Shown in pieces: positions 9,445 through 18,103 of a stretch of 64,000 nt of DNA. The stretch is from Pseudomonas shahriarae (GTDB taxonomy: Bacteria; Pseudomonadota; Gammaproteobacteria; Pseudomonadales; Pseudomonadaceae): positions 1,798,001 to 1,862,000 of the forward strand of contig NZ_CP077085.1 of NCBI RefSeq assembly GCF_014268455.2. Direction: 5' to 3'. Numbering within the stretch: position 1 is the first letter of the stretch; each line of letters opens with the position of its first letter. The notes under the pieces are model-generated. The model was not told where the DNA came from. It worked only from the letters and a program-made list of their open reading frames with translations, and did no database searches. The translations under genes were made by a program, and so were the position numbers.

Positions 9445-9484
9445 AAAAAAACCTTAATAGGCGCCGCGATCGCCTGTATTAAGG
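9445..9484 (-). terminator. Terminator-like hairpin upstream of purM
   Basis: On the minus strand, CCTTAATACAGGCG pairs with CGCCTATTAAGG around a short loop, and seven T residues follow directly. This is a complete intrinsic-terminator signature pointing toward purM, with no annotated gene before it on that strand. It could end a small RNA or act as an attenuator in the purM leader. The remaining 9279-9633 region holds no other gene. Confidence 0.55.
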
Positions 9485-9633
9485 TATAGCCTTTAACCCG
9501 CTATCGTTATGACAGTACGAAAACTTACCGGGGCCTTGTGAATGTTTTGCCGGTCGCTGTGGTCACAGCCTTGCTTAACCTTCTTCACGCGGCCTGTTCC
9601 AGCCGCTTTTTTGTCGTTCGGGAATCTTTTTTC

Positions 9634-10692
9634 ATGGGTCTGAGTAGATACTTTTTTGTTGGCTGTTTGTCGTTGGTCAGCCTGGCCAGTCATGCCGAAA
9701 CCGTTAATGGTCTTTATCAAGTGCTGGAGCCGGTCAGCAGCCAGGCGCCGGAGGAGCGCGAACAAGCTACCCAGCGCGCCCTGCAGACCCTGGTAGCCCG
9801 CCTCACCGGCGACGCCAAGGCCGCCCAGGGCCCTGGCCTGGCGGCGATCCGCAAGGATCCGCAACAGATCATCAGCCAGTACGGTTACGACGCCGGTCCG
9901 CCGGAAAGCCTGCAAGTGGATTTCGATCCGGTCAGCACCGACCGCGCCCTGCGCGATGCCGGCCTGGCGTTGTGGGGCAACAATCGGCCGTCGATCCTCG
10001 GTTGGTGGCTGAGCGATTCCACTGAAGGCAGCAGCCTGGTCGGTGATGGCCAGTCGGCTGCCGAGCCGCTGCGCCGTGCGGCTCAGCATCGCGGCCTGCC
10101 TTTGCGCCTGCCGCTGGGCGATCTTGATGAGCAGATCGTCGCCACCGCACCCACTCTTGAAAGTGCCGATCCGGCCCCTCTGCGTGCGGCCTCCGAACGT
10201 TATGGCGCCGACGCCTTGCTGGCGGTGCATGCCCGTGAAGACGCGGGCCAATGGCAAGCCAAGTGGCGCCTGTGGCTGGGTGACAAAGCCGAGCAGGGCA
10301 CGGTGCAGGGCGCCGACCCCGCGGCGTTGGCCGATGCCGTGCTGCTGGCAGTCAGCGAGCGCCTGGCGCCCCGTTTTGCGGTAAAAGCCGGGGTGTCCAG
10401 CGAACAGTTGCTGCAAGTGCAGGGCATGACCCTGGAGCGCTACGCCGCCCTCGGTCATCTGCTGGAGCCGTTTGGTGCGCAGTTGCAGCGGGTGGAGGGT
10501 GACCGGATCGTCTATCGGGTCAACGGCAGCAGCGAGCAGTTGCGCAGCCAATTGAGCCTGGCCAGGTTGCAGGAAGTGCCGGCTGGTGAGGCGCTCGCGC
10601 CACAACCTGTGCCGTCGCCCGTGGCCGAAGGCGCGCAGCCGGTGCCGGTGCCGCAAGCCGAACCTGAGCCGCAACTGCGTTTCCGTTGGTAA
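9634..10692 (+). CDS. DUF2066 domain-containing exported protein
   Basis: This 352-aa protein of unknown function starts at an ATG giving the signal peptide MGLSRYFFVGCLSLVSLASHA followed by ETVNGLYQVLEPVSSQ. GGGAA lies upstream. A GTG at 9538 would place 32 extra residues in front of the signal peptide and is less likely. The mature part matches the DUF2066 layout (LQTLVARLTGD, then ILGWWLSD). The C-terminus ends in a Pro/Glu-rich, low-complexity tail. It is probably periplasmic and is followed after about 40 bases by a permease gene. Confidence 0.85.
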   Translation: MGLSRYFFVGCLSLVSLASHAETVNGLYQVLEPVSSQAPEEREQATQRALQTLVARLTGDAKAAQGPGLAAIRKDPQQIISQYGYDAGPPESLQVDFDPVSTDRALRDAGLALWGNNRPSILGWWLSDSTEGSSLVGDGQSAAEPLRRAAQHRGLPLRLPLGDLDEQIVATAPTLESADPAPLRAASERYGADALLAVHAREDAGQWQAKWRLWLGDKAEQGTVQGADPAALADAVLLAVSERLAPRFAVKAGVSSEQLLQVQGMTLERYAALGHLLEPFGAQLQRVEGDRIVYRVNGSSEQLRSQLSLARLQEVPAGEALAPQPVPSPVAEGAQPVPVPQAEPEPQLRFRW

Positions 10693-10735
10693 ATGTTCTT
10701 CCTTATATAGAAGCAAATAACAGATGGAGTGGTTT

Positions 10736-11809
10736 ATGGCGGATACGCGTCGTTGGGTGTGGCTTGGCGGGATTGTCCTGCTGTGCGTCTTGGTGTTCTT
10801 GCTGCATTCGATCCTGACGCCGTTCCTGGTCGCGTTGCTGCTGGCCTATCTGTTCGATCCCGTGGTGGATCGCCTGGAAAAGGCCGGGCTGTCGCGCACC
10901 TGGGGCGTGGTGGCGGTGTTTGCGCTGTTTACCCTGATCGTCATGGCGCTGTTGCTGTTGCTGGTGCCGATGCTGGCCAAGCAACTGTTGCGCCTGTACG
11001 AACTGGCGCCGCAAATGCTCGATTGGCTGCAGCACACGGCCATGCCCTGGGTGCAGTCCAAACTCGGCCTGGCCGATGGCTTCTGGAAGTTCGACAAGGT
11101 CAAGGCCGCGATCAGCGAGCATATGGGCCAGACCACCGATATCGTCGGGGTGATCCTCAGTCAGGCCACGGCCTCCAGCCTGGCGTTGATCGGCTGGCTG
11201 ACCAACCTGGTTTTGATCCCGGTGGTGGCGTTCTACCTGCTGCGTGACTGGGACATCATGATGGCCAAGATCCGCAGCCTGCTGCCCCGTGATCGCGAGG
11301 AGCGCATCGTGTCCCTGGCCGGGGAGTGCCATGAGGTGCTGGGCGCCTTTGTCCGTGGGCAGTTGCTGGTGATGGTGGCGCTGGGGATTATCTACGCTGG
11401 CGGGCTAATGGCGATCGGCCTGGAACTGGGCCTGTTGATCGGCATGATTGCCGGCCTGGCGGCGATTGTGCCGTACATGGGCTTTGTCATCGGGATTGGT
11501 GCGGCGCTGGTGGCTGGCCTGTTCCAGTTTGGCGGTGACTTGTACCCGATGCTGGGGATTGTCGCGGTGTTCATGGCCGGCCAGGCCCTGGAAGGCATGG
11601 TGCTGACGCCGTTGCTGGTGGGCGATCGCATCGGCCTGCACCCGGTGGCGGTGATCTTTGCGATCCTGGCGGGCGGCGAGCTGTTCGGCTTTACCGGCAT
11701 CCTCCTGGCGCTGCCGGTAGCGGCGGTGATCATGGTGCTGGTGCGCCATGTGCACGATGTGTACAAGGATTCGGGCGCCTATACGGGCGCCGATGACCCT
11801 CAGTTGTAA
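10736..11809 (+). CDS. AI-2E family transporter (PerM/UPF0118 type permease)
   Basis: This 357-aa inner-membrane protein has about seven to eight hydrophobic segments: two near the N-terminus (WVWLGGIVLLCVLVFLLHSI, then LLLAYLF and VVAVFALFTLIVMALLLLL), a soluble middle (about residues 80-140), and a C-terminal block of Gly-rich helices ending at about residue 340. The family includes TqsA/YdgG and PerM, and substrates are mostly unproven. ATG 10736 has GGAG six bases upstream; the earlier ATG at 10724 overlaps that site and would add MEWF. A strong terminator follows. Confidence 0.88.
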   Translation: MADTRRWVWLGGIVLLCVLVFLLHSILTPFLVALLLAYLFDPVVDRLEKAGLSRTWGVVAVFALFTLIVMALLLLLVPMLAKQLLRLYELAPQMLDWLQHTAMPWVQSKLGLADGFWKFDKVKAAISEHMGQTTDIVGVILSQATASSLALIGWLTNLVLIPVVAFYLLRDWDIMMAKIRSLLPRDREERIVSLAGECHEVLGAFVRGQLLVMVALGIIYAGGLMAIGLELGLLIGMIAGLAAIVPYMGFVIGIGAALVAGLFQFGGDLYPMLGIVAVFMAGQALEGMVLTPLLVGDRIGLHPVAVIFAILAGGELFGFTGILLALPVAAVIMVLVRHVHDVYKDSGAYTGADDPQL

Positions 11810-11817
11810 GACTGATC

Positions 11818-11844
11818 ACAAACCCGGCTCAAGGCCGGGTTTGT
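11818..11844 (+). terminator. Rho-independent terminator after the permease gene
   Basis: A perfect ACAAACCCGGC/GCCGGGTTTGT stem has a five-base loop and TTGT following. It lies eight bases after the permease stop. The bases from 11845 to 12024 hold the presumed hda promoter and no gene. Confidence 0.88.
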
Positions 11845-12024
11845 TGTCTGTGGGGCTTGGCATTTAGCCATCGCGCCAAACAATCTCCAAAAAATCCAAT
11901 GAGTTAACGCAAACCTTTGATTTTGCTTGTGGTCTGTTGCATTGTGCGCCCGGCGTCACGGGTATAAACTTTGCAAACTTTTCACAGAGGCCACTAACGG
12001 TTCGATTGGGACCGTTCAGTCAGC

Positions 12025-12729
12025 ATGAAACCGATTCAGCTGCCCCTAGGTGTGCGTCTGCGTGACGACGCTACCTTCATCAATTACTACCCAGGCGCCA
12101 ATGCCGCTGCACTCGGCTATGTCGAGCGGCTCTGCGAAGCCGACGCCGGGTGGACGGAAAGCCTGATCTACCTCTGGGGCAAGGACGGCGTGGGGCGTAC
12201 CCACCTGTTGCAGGCCGCCTGCCTGCGCTTTGAGCAGATGGGGGAGCCAGCGGTGTATTTGCCGTTGGCCGAACTGCTGGACCGTGGCATCGGCATCCTC
12301 GATAACCTCGAGCAATACGAACTGGTGTGCCTGGATGACCTGCAAGCCGTTGCCGGCCGGGCGGACTGGGAAGAAGCGCTGTTCCATCTGTTCAACCGCC
12401 TGCGCGACAGCGGCCGGCGCCTGTTGATTGCCGCCTCTACCTCGCCACGGGAATTGCCGGTCAAGCTGGCAGACCTCAAGTCGCGGCTGACCCTGGCGCT
12501 GATCTTCCAGATGCGCCCACTGTCCGACGAAGACAAGCTGCGTGCCCTGCAACTGCGCGCTTCGCGTCGTGGCCTGCACCTGACCGATGAAGTCGGGCAT
12601 TTCATCCTCACCCGTGGCACCCGCAGCATGAGCGCGCTGTTCGACTTGCTCGAACAACTCGACCAGGCCTCGTTGCAGGCCCAGCGCAAGCTCACCATTC
12701 CCTTCCTCAAAGAAACCCTCGGCTGGTAG
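12025..12729 (+). CDS. hda: DnaA regulatory inactivator Hda
   Basis: This 234-aa DnaA-homologous AAA+ protein stimulates ATP hydrolysis by DnaA on the sliding clamp, preventing re-initiation of replication. It starts MKPIQLPLGVRLRDDATFINYY; the QLPLGV segment is the clamp-binding motif expected at the extreme N-terminus. The P-loop-like LWGKDGVGRTHLLQA and the Walker B LVCLDDLQ are present, and there is no DnaA DNA-binding domain. It is a single gene flanked by terminator and intergenic DNA. Confidence 0.93.
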   Translation: MKPIQLPLGVRLRDDATFINYYPGANAAALGYVERLCEADAGWTESLIYLWGKDGVGRTHLLQAACLRFEQMGEPAVYLPLAELLDRGIGILDNLEQYELVCLDDLQAVAGRADWEEALFHLFNRLRDSGRRLLIAASTSPRELPVKLADLKSRLTLALIFQMRPLSDEDKLRALQLRASRRGLHLTDEVGHFILTRGTRSMSALFDLLEQLDQASLQAQRKLTIPFLKETLGW

Positions 12730-12942
12730 CCAGCCCTTTAAAACCGGGGCCCCTGGCAAATTACAGGCGTCAGAAAACCTGCGTTTGGGCCGCTCTGGCC
12801 ACGCAAAAGGGTCTAAATGGGGTTCAAGGGCTTAGATGACATGGGTCAAACAAGAAGTCACATAGATCACGATTGAATTTGCAAATCGATGTCATAGAAG
12901 GCATAGTCTCGGCTTCTTTACATATCAGCCACGGTCGTGCCC

Positions 12943-13572
12943 ATGCTAAATCGCTTCGCACCCCTCGTGCCTCTCGCACTCGTTACCCTGTTGTTTGGTT
13001 GCGCCACCCACCCCCAGCAGGTGGTCGAGCAGCAAAAGCCGCAACAACAGCATCAAGCCAAATTCGTCGCAGCACAGTCTTCTTCTGTTTATGAAGAAGA
13101 GGTGGCGACCGAAAAAGAACTGGCCCAGTTCGCCGACAGCAAGCCTTATCAGCTGCCACTGCTGGCCGACAGTATCCTCGAACGCGGCATGTCCCTGATC
13201 GGTACCCGTTACCGTTTCGGTGGTACCTCTGAAGCCGGTTTCGACTGCAGTGGCTTTATCGGCTACCTGTTTCGTGAAGAAGCCGGCATGAACCTGCCGC
13301 GCTCCACCCGCGAAATGATCAACGTGGATGCACCGTTGGTCGCACGAAACAACCTCAAGCCCGGCGATCTGCTTTTCTTCAGTACCAACGGCCGTGGTCG
13401 CGTCAGTCACGCCGGTATCTACCTGGGCGATGACCAGTTCATCCACTCCAGCAGCCGCCGTAGCGGTGGGGTGCGGGTCGATAAGCTGGGTGACAGCTAC
13501 TGGAGCAAAACCTTCATCGAAGCCAAGCGCGCTTTGGCGATGGCCCCGACTACCGTTACCGCTCGCAAGTAA
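12943..13572 (+). CDS. NlpC/P60 family lipoprotein (cell-wall peptidase)
   Basis: This 209-aa envelope protein begins MLNRFAPLVPLALVTLLFGCA, a lipoprotein signal with the lipobox cysteine near residue 21. After a Gln-rich linker comes an NlpC/P60 catalytic domain with FDCSGFIGYLF (nucleophile Cys), VSHAGIYLGDDQFIH (His) and PRSTREM. Such enzymes cut gamma-D-Glu-meso-DAP or related peptidoglycan cross-links. The start codon choice is between ATG 12943 and a GTG two codons earlier. A related gene follows. Confidence 0.88.
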   Translation: MLNRFAPLVPLALVTLLFGCATHPQQVVEQQKPQQQHQAKFVAAQSSSVYEEEVATEKELAQFADSKPYQLPLLADSILERGMSLIGTRYRFGGTSEAGFDCSGFIGYLFREEAGMNLPRSTREMINVDAPLVARNNLKPGDLLFFSTNGRGRVSHAGIYLGDDQFIHSSSRRSGGVRVDKLGDSYWSKTFIEAKRALAMAPTTVTARK

Positions 13573-13636
13573 AGTTAAAGTGATACTTGAAGTTTGACGC
13601 GTAAGCGCTAGAATCCTGAGATATTGTTGCGAACCT

Positions 13637-13668
13637 GACCGCGCAAGCTTGCTTGCGCGGTCTAGTTT
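13637..13668 (+). terminator. Terminator between the two NlpC/P60 genes
   Basis: A perfect 12-base stem GACCGCGCAAGC/GCTTGCGCGGTC with a two-base loop is followed by TAGTTTT. The very tight loop makes it either a terminator or a cruciform-forming site between the two genes. Confidence 0.7.
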
Positions 13669-13716
13669 TCAGCGTTCGGCAGCGAAAGCCGCATCCAGAT
13701 CAGGATTGTTCTGCCC

Positions 13717-14256
13717 ATGTCGACCTCGGCCCGCCTAATTCTTGTTGTTTGCGCCGCACTGCTCAGTGCCTGCGCCAGCCGTCCTCCACCTGCGCCTGTG
13801 GCCGTCAAGCCCAAGCCGGTATTCAACTATTCCACCCAGAACTTTTCGCCAGTGGCCGAAGATGTGCTGTTTCGCGCCCTGGGCCTGGTGGGCACGCCTT
13901 ACCGCTGGGGCGGCAACACCCCGGATTCGGGGTTTGATTGCAGTGGTTTGATTGGTTTTGTCTACCGCGACGCCGCGGGCATCTCGCTGCCGCGCACCAC
14001 TCGCGAGCTGATTGTGATGCGGGCCCAGGACGTGCGCGAAGATGCGCTGCAGACCGGCGACCTGCTGTTCTTCGCCACGGGCGGTGGCTCGCAGGTCAGC
14101 CATGCCGGCATCTACGTGGGTGAAGGGCGTTTCGTGCATGCGCCGCAAACCGGCGGTACGGTGAAGCTTGATACCTTGTCCAAGGCCTACTGGCAGAATG
14201 CCTATTTGAGCGCCAAGCGCGTGTTGCCGGCGGGGCAATTGGCGCGTAATCCCTAA
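13717..14256 (+). CDS. NlpC/P60 family lipoprotein, second copy
   Basis: This 179-aa protein has the lipoprotein signal MSTSARLILVVCAALLSACA (lipobox LSAC), a short Pro-rich linker and an NlpC/P60 domain with FDCSGLIGFVY (catalytic Cys), VSHAGIYVGEGRFVH (His) and PRTTRE. It is clearly homologous to the preceding gene across the catalytic domain but has a shorter linker, so the pair looks like a tandem duplication that has diverged. The role is peptidoglycan peptide hydrolysis at the outer membrane or periplasm, inferred from the family. Confidence 0.88.
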   Translation: MSTSARLILVVCAALLSACASRPPPAPVAVKPKPVFNYSTQNFSPVAEDVLFRALGLVGTPYRWGGNTPDSGFDCSGLIGFVYRDAAGISLPRTTRELIVMRAQDVREDALQTGDLLFFATGGGSQVSHAGIYVGEGRFVHAPQTGGTVKLDTLSKAYWQNAYLSAKRVLPAGQLARNP

Positions 14257-14274
14257 GCCAAATATAAAACCCAA

Positions 14275-14363
14275 TGTGGGAGCGGGCTTGCCCGCGATGG
14301 CGGTGTGTCAGTGGATAGATTCCTGACTGATCCACAGCCATCGCGGGCAAGCCCGCTCCCACA
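14275..14363. repeat. REP doublet (REPIN)
   Basis: The arms TGTGGGAGCGGGCTTGCCCG and their exact inverse CGGGCAAGCCCGCTCCCACA enclose an inner imperfect palindrome (TCAGTGGAT / ATCCACAG region). The element lies between convergent genes, where it can fold in both transcripts. Confidence 0.9.
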
Positions 14364-14389
14364 GTTGTTTTGGGGTGCTCGCAAATCAT

Positions 14390-15703
14390 TTATTTGGCTG
14401 AAGACACCCGCCACACCTTATTCCCCACATCGTCCGCCACCAGCAACCCGCCTTGCTGGTCGATCACCACGCCCACCGGCCGGCCCATAGCTTTCTCATC
14501 ACTGTTGAGAAAGCCGGTCAGCACATCCACCGGCGCGCCGTTGGGCTTGCCCCCCGCAAATGGCACAAAGATCACCTTGTACCCGCTGTGCGGCTTGCGA
14601 TTCCACGAACCGTGCTGGCCGATAAAAGCGCCTTGGGCAAATTGCGCCGGTAGGGTGTTGCCTTCGGCAAAGGTCAGGCCCAGCGACGCGGTGTGGGGGC
14701 CGACGGCATAGTCCGGCGCAATGGCCTTGGCCACCAGGTCCGGGTCCTGCGGCGTGACCCGTACATCCACATGCTGGCCGTAATAGCTGAACGGCCAGCC
14801 ATAAAAGCCGCCATCCTTGACCGAGGTGATGTAGTCCGGCACCAGGTCGCTGCCGATTTCATCGCGCTCGTTGACTGCCGTCCACAGCTTGCCGCTTTGC
14901 GGCTCCCAGGCCATGCCATTGGGGTTGCGCAGCCCGGAGGCAAAAATCCGCTGCTTGCCGCTGGCCCGGTCGACTTCCCAGATCGCCGCACGCCCCTGTT
15001 CGGCTTCCAGGCCGTTTTCACCGACGTTGCTGTTGGAGCCTACGCTCACATACAACGTGTTGCCGTCCTTGCTGGCCACCACGTTTTTCGTCCAGTGGTG
15101 GTTGAGCGGACCGCCCGGCAGGTCGATGACCTTGGTGCCCTGGGCCTTGATCGCGGTTTCTCCCGGTTGATAGGGGAAGCGCAGCAGCTTGTCCGAGTCG
15201 GCCACATACAGGTCGTTGCCCACCAGGGTCATGCCAAACGGCGAGTTGAGGTTTTCCAGGAACACCGTGCGGGTTTCCGCCACGCCATCATGGTTGGCAT
15301 CGCGTAGCAGGGTGATACGGTTCGGGCTGGGTACGCCGGCACCGGCACGGCCCATGACCTTTTCCATGACCCAGCCGCGAATGCCCTTGGAGTCATCCGG
15401 CTTGGGCGGCGCATTGGTCTCGGCCACCAGCACGTCGCCATTGGGCAATACATACAGCCAGCGCGGGTGATCCAGGCCTTCGGCGAAGGCGCCAACCTGG
15501 GTGCCGGCGGCGGCCTTGGGCTTGGCCCCGGCGGGCCAGCCAATCGCCGGGGCGATGTTGACGGTGGGGATCAGGGTTTTATTCGGTTCCGGCAGCTTGG
15601 GCGACGGCCCGGTGCCATCGGATACCTGCAAGGTTGAGCTTTCGCCACAGGCGGCGAGTGCGCCTGCGGCCATGATCAATAGGGCGAGTCGGGTCTTGTG
15701 CAT
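14390..15703 (-). CDS. PQQ-dependent sugar dehydrogenase / L-sorbosone dehydrogenase family lipoprotein
   Basis: This 437-aa protein starts at 15703 with GAGGA upstream; the longer reading frame to 15730 lacks this. It begins [21 protein letters not shown], a lipoprotein signal with lipobox LAAC. The body is a six-bladed beta-propeller of the GDH/sorbosone dehydrogenase type, with motifs [34 protein letters not shown] and the C-terminal [19 protein letters not shown]. Family members oxidise sugars in the periplasm with PQQ, but the substrate here cannot be told. It is monocistronic, upstream of and divergent from the cobalamin leader. Confidence 0.85.
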   Translation of the reverse strand: MHKTRLALLIMAAGALAACGESSTLQVSDGTGPSPKLPEPNKTLIPTVNIAPAIGWPAGAKPKAAAGTQVGAFAEGLDHPRWLYVLPNGDVLVAETNAPPKPDDSKGIRGWVMEKVMGRAGAGVPSPNRITLLRDANHDGVAETRTVFLENLNSPFGMTLVGNDLYVADSDKLLRFPYQPGETAIKAQGTKVIDLPGGPLNHHWTKNVVASKDGNTLYVSVGSNSNVGENGLEAEQGRAAIWEVDRASGKQRIFASGLRNPNGMAWEPQSGKLWTAVNERDEIGSDLVPDYITSVKDGGFYGWPFSYYGQHVDVRVTPQDPDLVAKAIAPDYAVGPHTASLGLTFAEGNTLPAQFAQGAFIGQHGSWNRKPHSGYKVIFVPFAGGKPNGAPVDVLTGFLNSDEKAMGRPVGVVIDQQGGLLVADDVGNKVWRVSSAK

Positions 15704-15814
15704 GTTTTTCTCCTCAATGCCTGTAGTCATAGAGGTATGGCGCGCGGCGATGGTTCAAGTACGTGGCCGGCTTTAATTGACGCTGTACCCCCAACCCACT
15801 AACCTTCGCCGCTT

Positions 15815-16040
15815 GTTTCAGGTGCTCTGTGGCGTACGCGCCGACCGAGTGAAACAGGGAAGCCGGTGAGTGCGCGCACTTTTCTACAGTGTGGCCACGA
15901 TCCCGGCGCTGCCCCCGCAACGGTAAATGAGTCAAGACGCTGCTTTTGCCACTGTATCGCCTGCGATATGGGAAGGCGCATCGTCGGCTTGCCCTGGTCA
16001 ATCGGGCGCCACTCATGAGCCCGGAGACCGGCCTGATTCA
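15815..16040 (+). ncRNA. Cobalamin (B12) riboswitch
   Basis: The leader before cobO contains the expected elements in order: AAACAGGGAAGCCGGTGAG at about 15852, GCTGCCCCCGCAACGGTAA at about 15908, the B12 box core GCCACTGT at 15948-15955, and GGAGACCGGCC at about 16023. Bound adenosylcobalamin is expected to repress downstream expression. About 90 bases separate the aptamer from the cobO start, room for an expression platform. The edges are approximate. Confidence 0.93.
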
Positions 16041-16130
16041 TCCAACAGCATCACGGTGGGCGATGCTTGGCTTCATTTAAGTTGTCTTTTCCTGCCCGCC
16101 GTTTTTGTCCAGCCCCAACGGAGAGCTGCC

Positions 16131-16742
16131 ATGACTGATACCCCTGATCGTGACGAACGCCACCTGGCGCGCATGCTGCGCAAAAAAGCGGTGATTGACG
16201 AGCGCATTGCCAATTCACCGAATGAATGCGGTTTGCTGCTGGTGTTGACCGGCAACGGCAAAGGCAAGAGCAGTTCGGCGTTTGGCATGCTGGCCCGGGC
16301 CATGGGGCACGGTATGCAATGCGGTGTGGTGCAGTTCATCAAGGGCCGTAACAGCACCGGTGAAGAACTGTTCTTCCGCCGCTTCCCCGAGCAGGTGCGC
16401 TTCCATGTGATGGGCGAGGGCTTTACCTGGGAGACCCAGGACCGCCAGCGCGATATCGCCGCCGCCGAAGCGGCCTGGAAGGTCTCCCGGGAAATGTTGC
16501 AGGATCCGTCCATCGGCCTGGTGGTGCTGGATGAGCTGAACATCGCGCTCAAGCACGGCTATCTGGACCTGGACCAAGTGTTGAGCGACCTGCAAGCCCG
16601 GCCACCGATGCAGCACGTGCTGGTCACTGGCCGCGGGGCCAAACCGGAACTGATTGAAATGGCCGATACCGTCACCGAAATGGGCATGCTCAAGCACGCG
16701 TTCCAGGCCGGTATCAAGGCACAGAAAGGCATCGAACTTTGA
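16131..16742 (+). CDS. cobO: Cob(I)yrinic acid a,c-diamide adenosyltransferase
   Basis: This 203-aa enzyme (BtuR/CobA type) attaches the adenosyl group to cobalt of the corrinoid using ATP. ATG 16131 follows GGAGA; earlier in-frame starts lie inside the riboswitch. The P-loop GNGKGKSSSAFG (about residues 36-48) and the VVLDELNIALKHGYL segment are typical, as is the C-terminal FQAGIKAQKGIEL. It is the first gene after the riboswitch, and its stop overlaps the TTG start of cobB by four bases. Confidence 0.96.
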   Translation: MTDTPDRDERHLARMLRKKAVIDERIANSPNECGLLLVLTGNGKGKSSSAFGMLARAMGHGMQCGVVQFIKGRNSTGEELFFRRFPEQVRFHVMGEGFTWETQDRQRDIAAAEAAWKVSREMLQDPSIGLVVLDELNIALKHGYLDLDQVLSDLQARPPMQHVLVTGRGAKPELIEMADTVTEMGMLKHAFQAGIKAQKGIEL

Positions 16743-18103
16743 ACCAGCCGCGCCATTGCCCAGCGGTGCTGATCGCCGCGCCGGCGTCAGGCCAGGGCAA
16801 GACCACTGTTACCGCCGCGCTGGCCCGTTTGCATCGCAACCTGGGGCGCAAGGTCCGGGTGTTCAAGTGCGGCCCGGACTTTCTCGACCCGATGATCCAT
16901 GAGCGCGCCAGTGGTGCGCCGGTCTATCAATTGGACATGTGGATGGTCGGCGAGCAGGAAAGCCGTCGCCTGTTGTGGGAAGCCGCGGGGGAGGCGGACC
17001 TGATCCTGATCGAGGGCGTGATGGGCCTGTTCGACGGCACACCGTCCAGCGCCGACCTGGCGCGCCACTTTGGCGTGCCGGTGCTGGCAGTGATCGACGG
17101 CACCGCCATGGCCCAAACCTTTGGCGCCCTGGCGCTGGGGTTGGCGCGTTACCAGGCGGACCTGCCGTTCGCCGGGGTCCTGGCCAACCGCGTCGGCACC
17201 GTGCGCCATGCGCAGTTGCTGGAAGGCAGCCTGACCGAAGGCCTGCGCTGGTACGGCGCGCTGTCCCGGGAAACCGGGATCGAGCTGCCCAGCCGCCACC
17301 TGGGCCTGGTGCAGGCCAGCGAGTTGAATGACCTCGATCTGCGCCTGGATGCCGCCGCCGCCGCCCTGGCCAGCAGTTGCGAGGTAGCGCTGCCACCGCC
17401 GGTGGAATTCGCTGCGCCGGAGGTGATCGAGGCCCAGCCGTTGCTGGCCGGGGTGCGGATTGCCGTGGCCCGTGACGAAGCCTTTGCCTTCACCTATGGC
17501 GCCAGCCTCGACTTACTGCGGGCGATGGGCGCGCAGTTGCACTTCTTCTCGCCGATCCATGACCGCGTGCTGCCCGACGCCGACAGCCTCTATCTGCCCG
17601 GTGGCTACCCGGAGTTGCATCATCAGGCGCTGTCGCAAAACACCGCGATGCTGCAGGCGATCCGCTCCCACCACAGCGCCGGCAAACCATTGCTGGCCGA
17701 ATGCGGCGGCATGCTCTACCTGCTCGACTCCCTGACCGATGTCGAGGGCACGCGTGCCGAACTGCTGGGGCTGCTGCAAGGCGATGCGGTCATGCAGAAA
17801 CGCCTGGCGGCCCTGGCCCTGCAAACGGTCGAATTGCCGGAAGGCGAATTGCGCGGCCACACCTACCATCATTCCCTGACCAGCACGCCGTGGCAGCCGA
17901 TTGCTCGTGGCCTGAGCCCCAATGGCGGGCGCGGCGCCGAGGCGGTGTACCGCCAGGGGCGGATGACGGCCTCTTATGTGCACTTTTATTTCCCGTCGAA
18001 CCCGGTTGCAGTGGCCGCGCTGTTTGCGCCGGATCGGGACGCCGCCATCGCAGGCGATTGCATTGCAACGGTAGGCGCGGGCTTGCCCGCGATAGGGTCA
18101 TGA
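16739..18103 (+). CDS. cobB: Cobyrinic acid a,c-diamide synthase, with REP-derived C-terminal tail
   Basis: This 454-aa ATP-dependent amidotransferase amidates the a and c side chains of (hydrogeno)byrinic acid using glutamine. The start is TTG at 16739, which gives MNQPRHCPAVLIAAPASGQGKTTV. The N-terminal dethiobiotin-synthetase-like ATPase has the P-loop APASGQGKTT, and the C-terminal class I glutaminase domain has GGYPELH and the nucleophile Cys in LAECGGMLYLLD. The last residues (about 440-454, ending [10 protein letters not shown]) are encoded by a REP half-palindrome and are not family sequence, so the natural end was probably near residue 435. It overlaps bluB by four bases. Confidence 0.94.
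   Translation: MNQPRHCPAVLIAAPASGQGKTTVTAALARLHRNLGRKVRVFKCGPDFLDPMIHERASGAPVYQLDMWMVGEQESRRLLWEAAGEADLILIEGVMGLFDGTPSSADLARHFGVPVLAVIDGTAMAQTFGALALGLARYQADLPFAGVLANRVGTVRHAQLLEGSLTEGLRWYGALSRETGIELPSRHLGLVQASELNDLDLRLDAAAAALASSCEVALPPPVEFAAPEVIEAQPLLAGVRIAVARDEAFAFTYGASLDLLRAMGAQLHFFSPIHDRVLPDADSLYLPGGYPELHHQALSQNTAMLQAIRSHHSAGKPLLAECGGMLYLLDSLTDVEGTRAELLGLLQGDAVMQKRLAALALQTVELPEGELRGHTYHHSLTSTPWQPIARGLSPNGGRGAEAVYRQGRMTASYVHFYFPSNPVAVAALFAPDRDAAIAGDCIATVGAGLPAIGS
18070..18098. repeat. REP half-element inside the cobB 3' end
   Basis: The core GCGGGCTTGCCCGCGATAGG matches the REP arms elsewhere in the window (14275, 14341) but has no inverted partner here. It lies inside the cobB reading frame and abuts the bluB ATG at 18100. 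Confidence 0.8.

Noticed and set aside
17701..18100. Longer bluB reading frame starting inside cobB
   Set aside because: The extra N-terminal part is an out-of-frame reading of cobB; BluB homology begins at MTDKAF at 18100.
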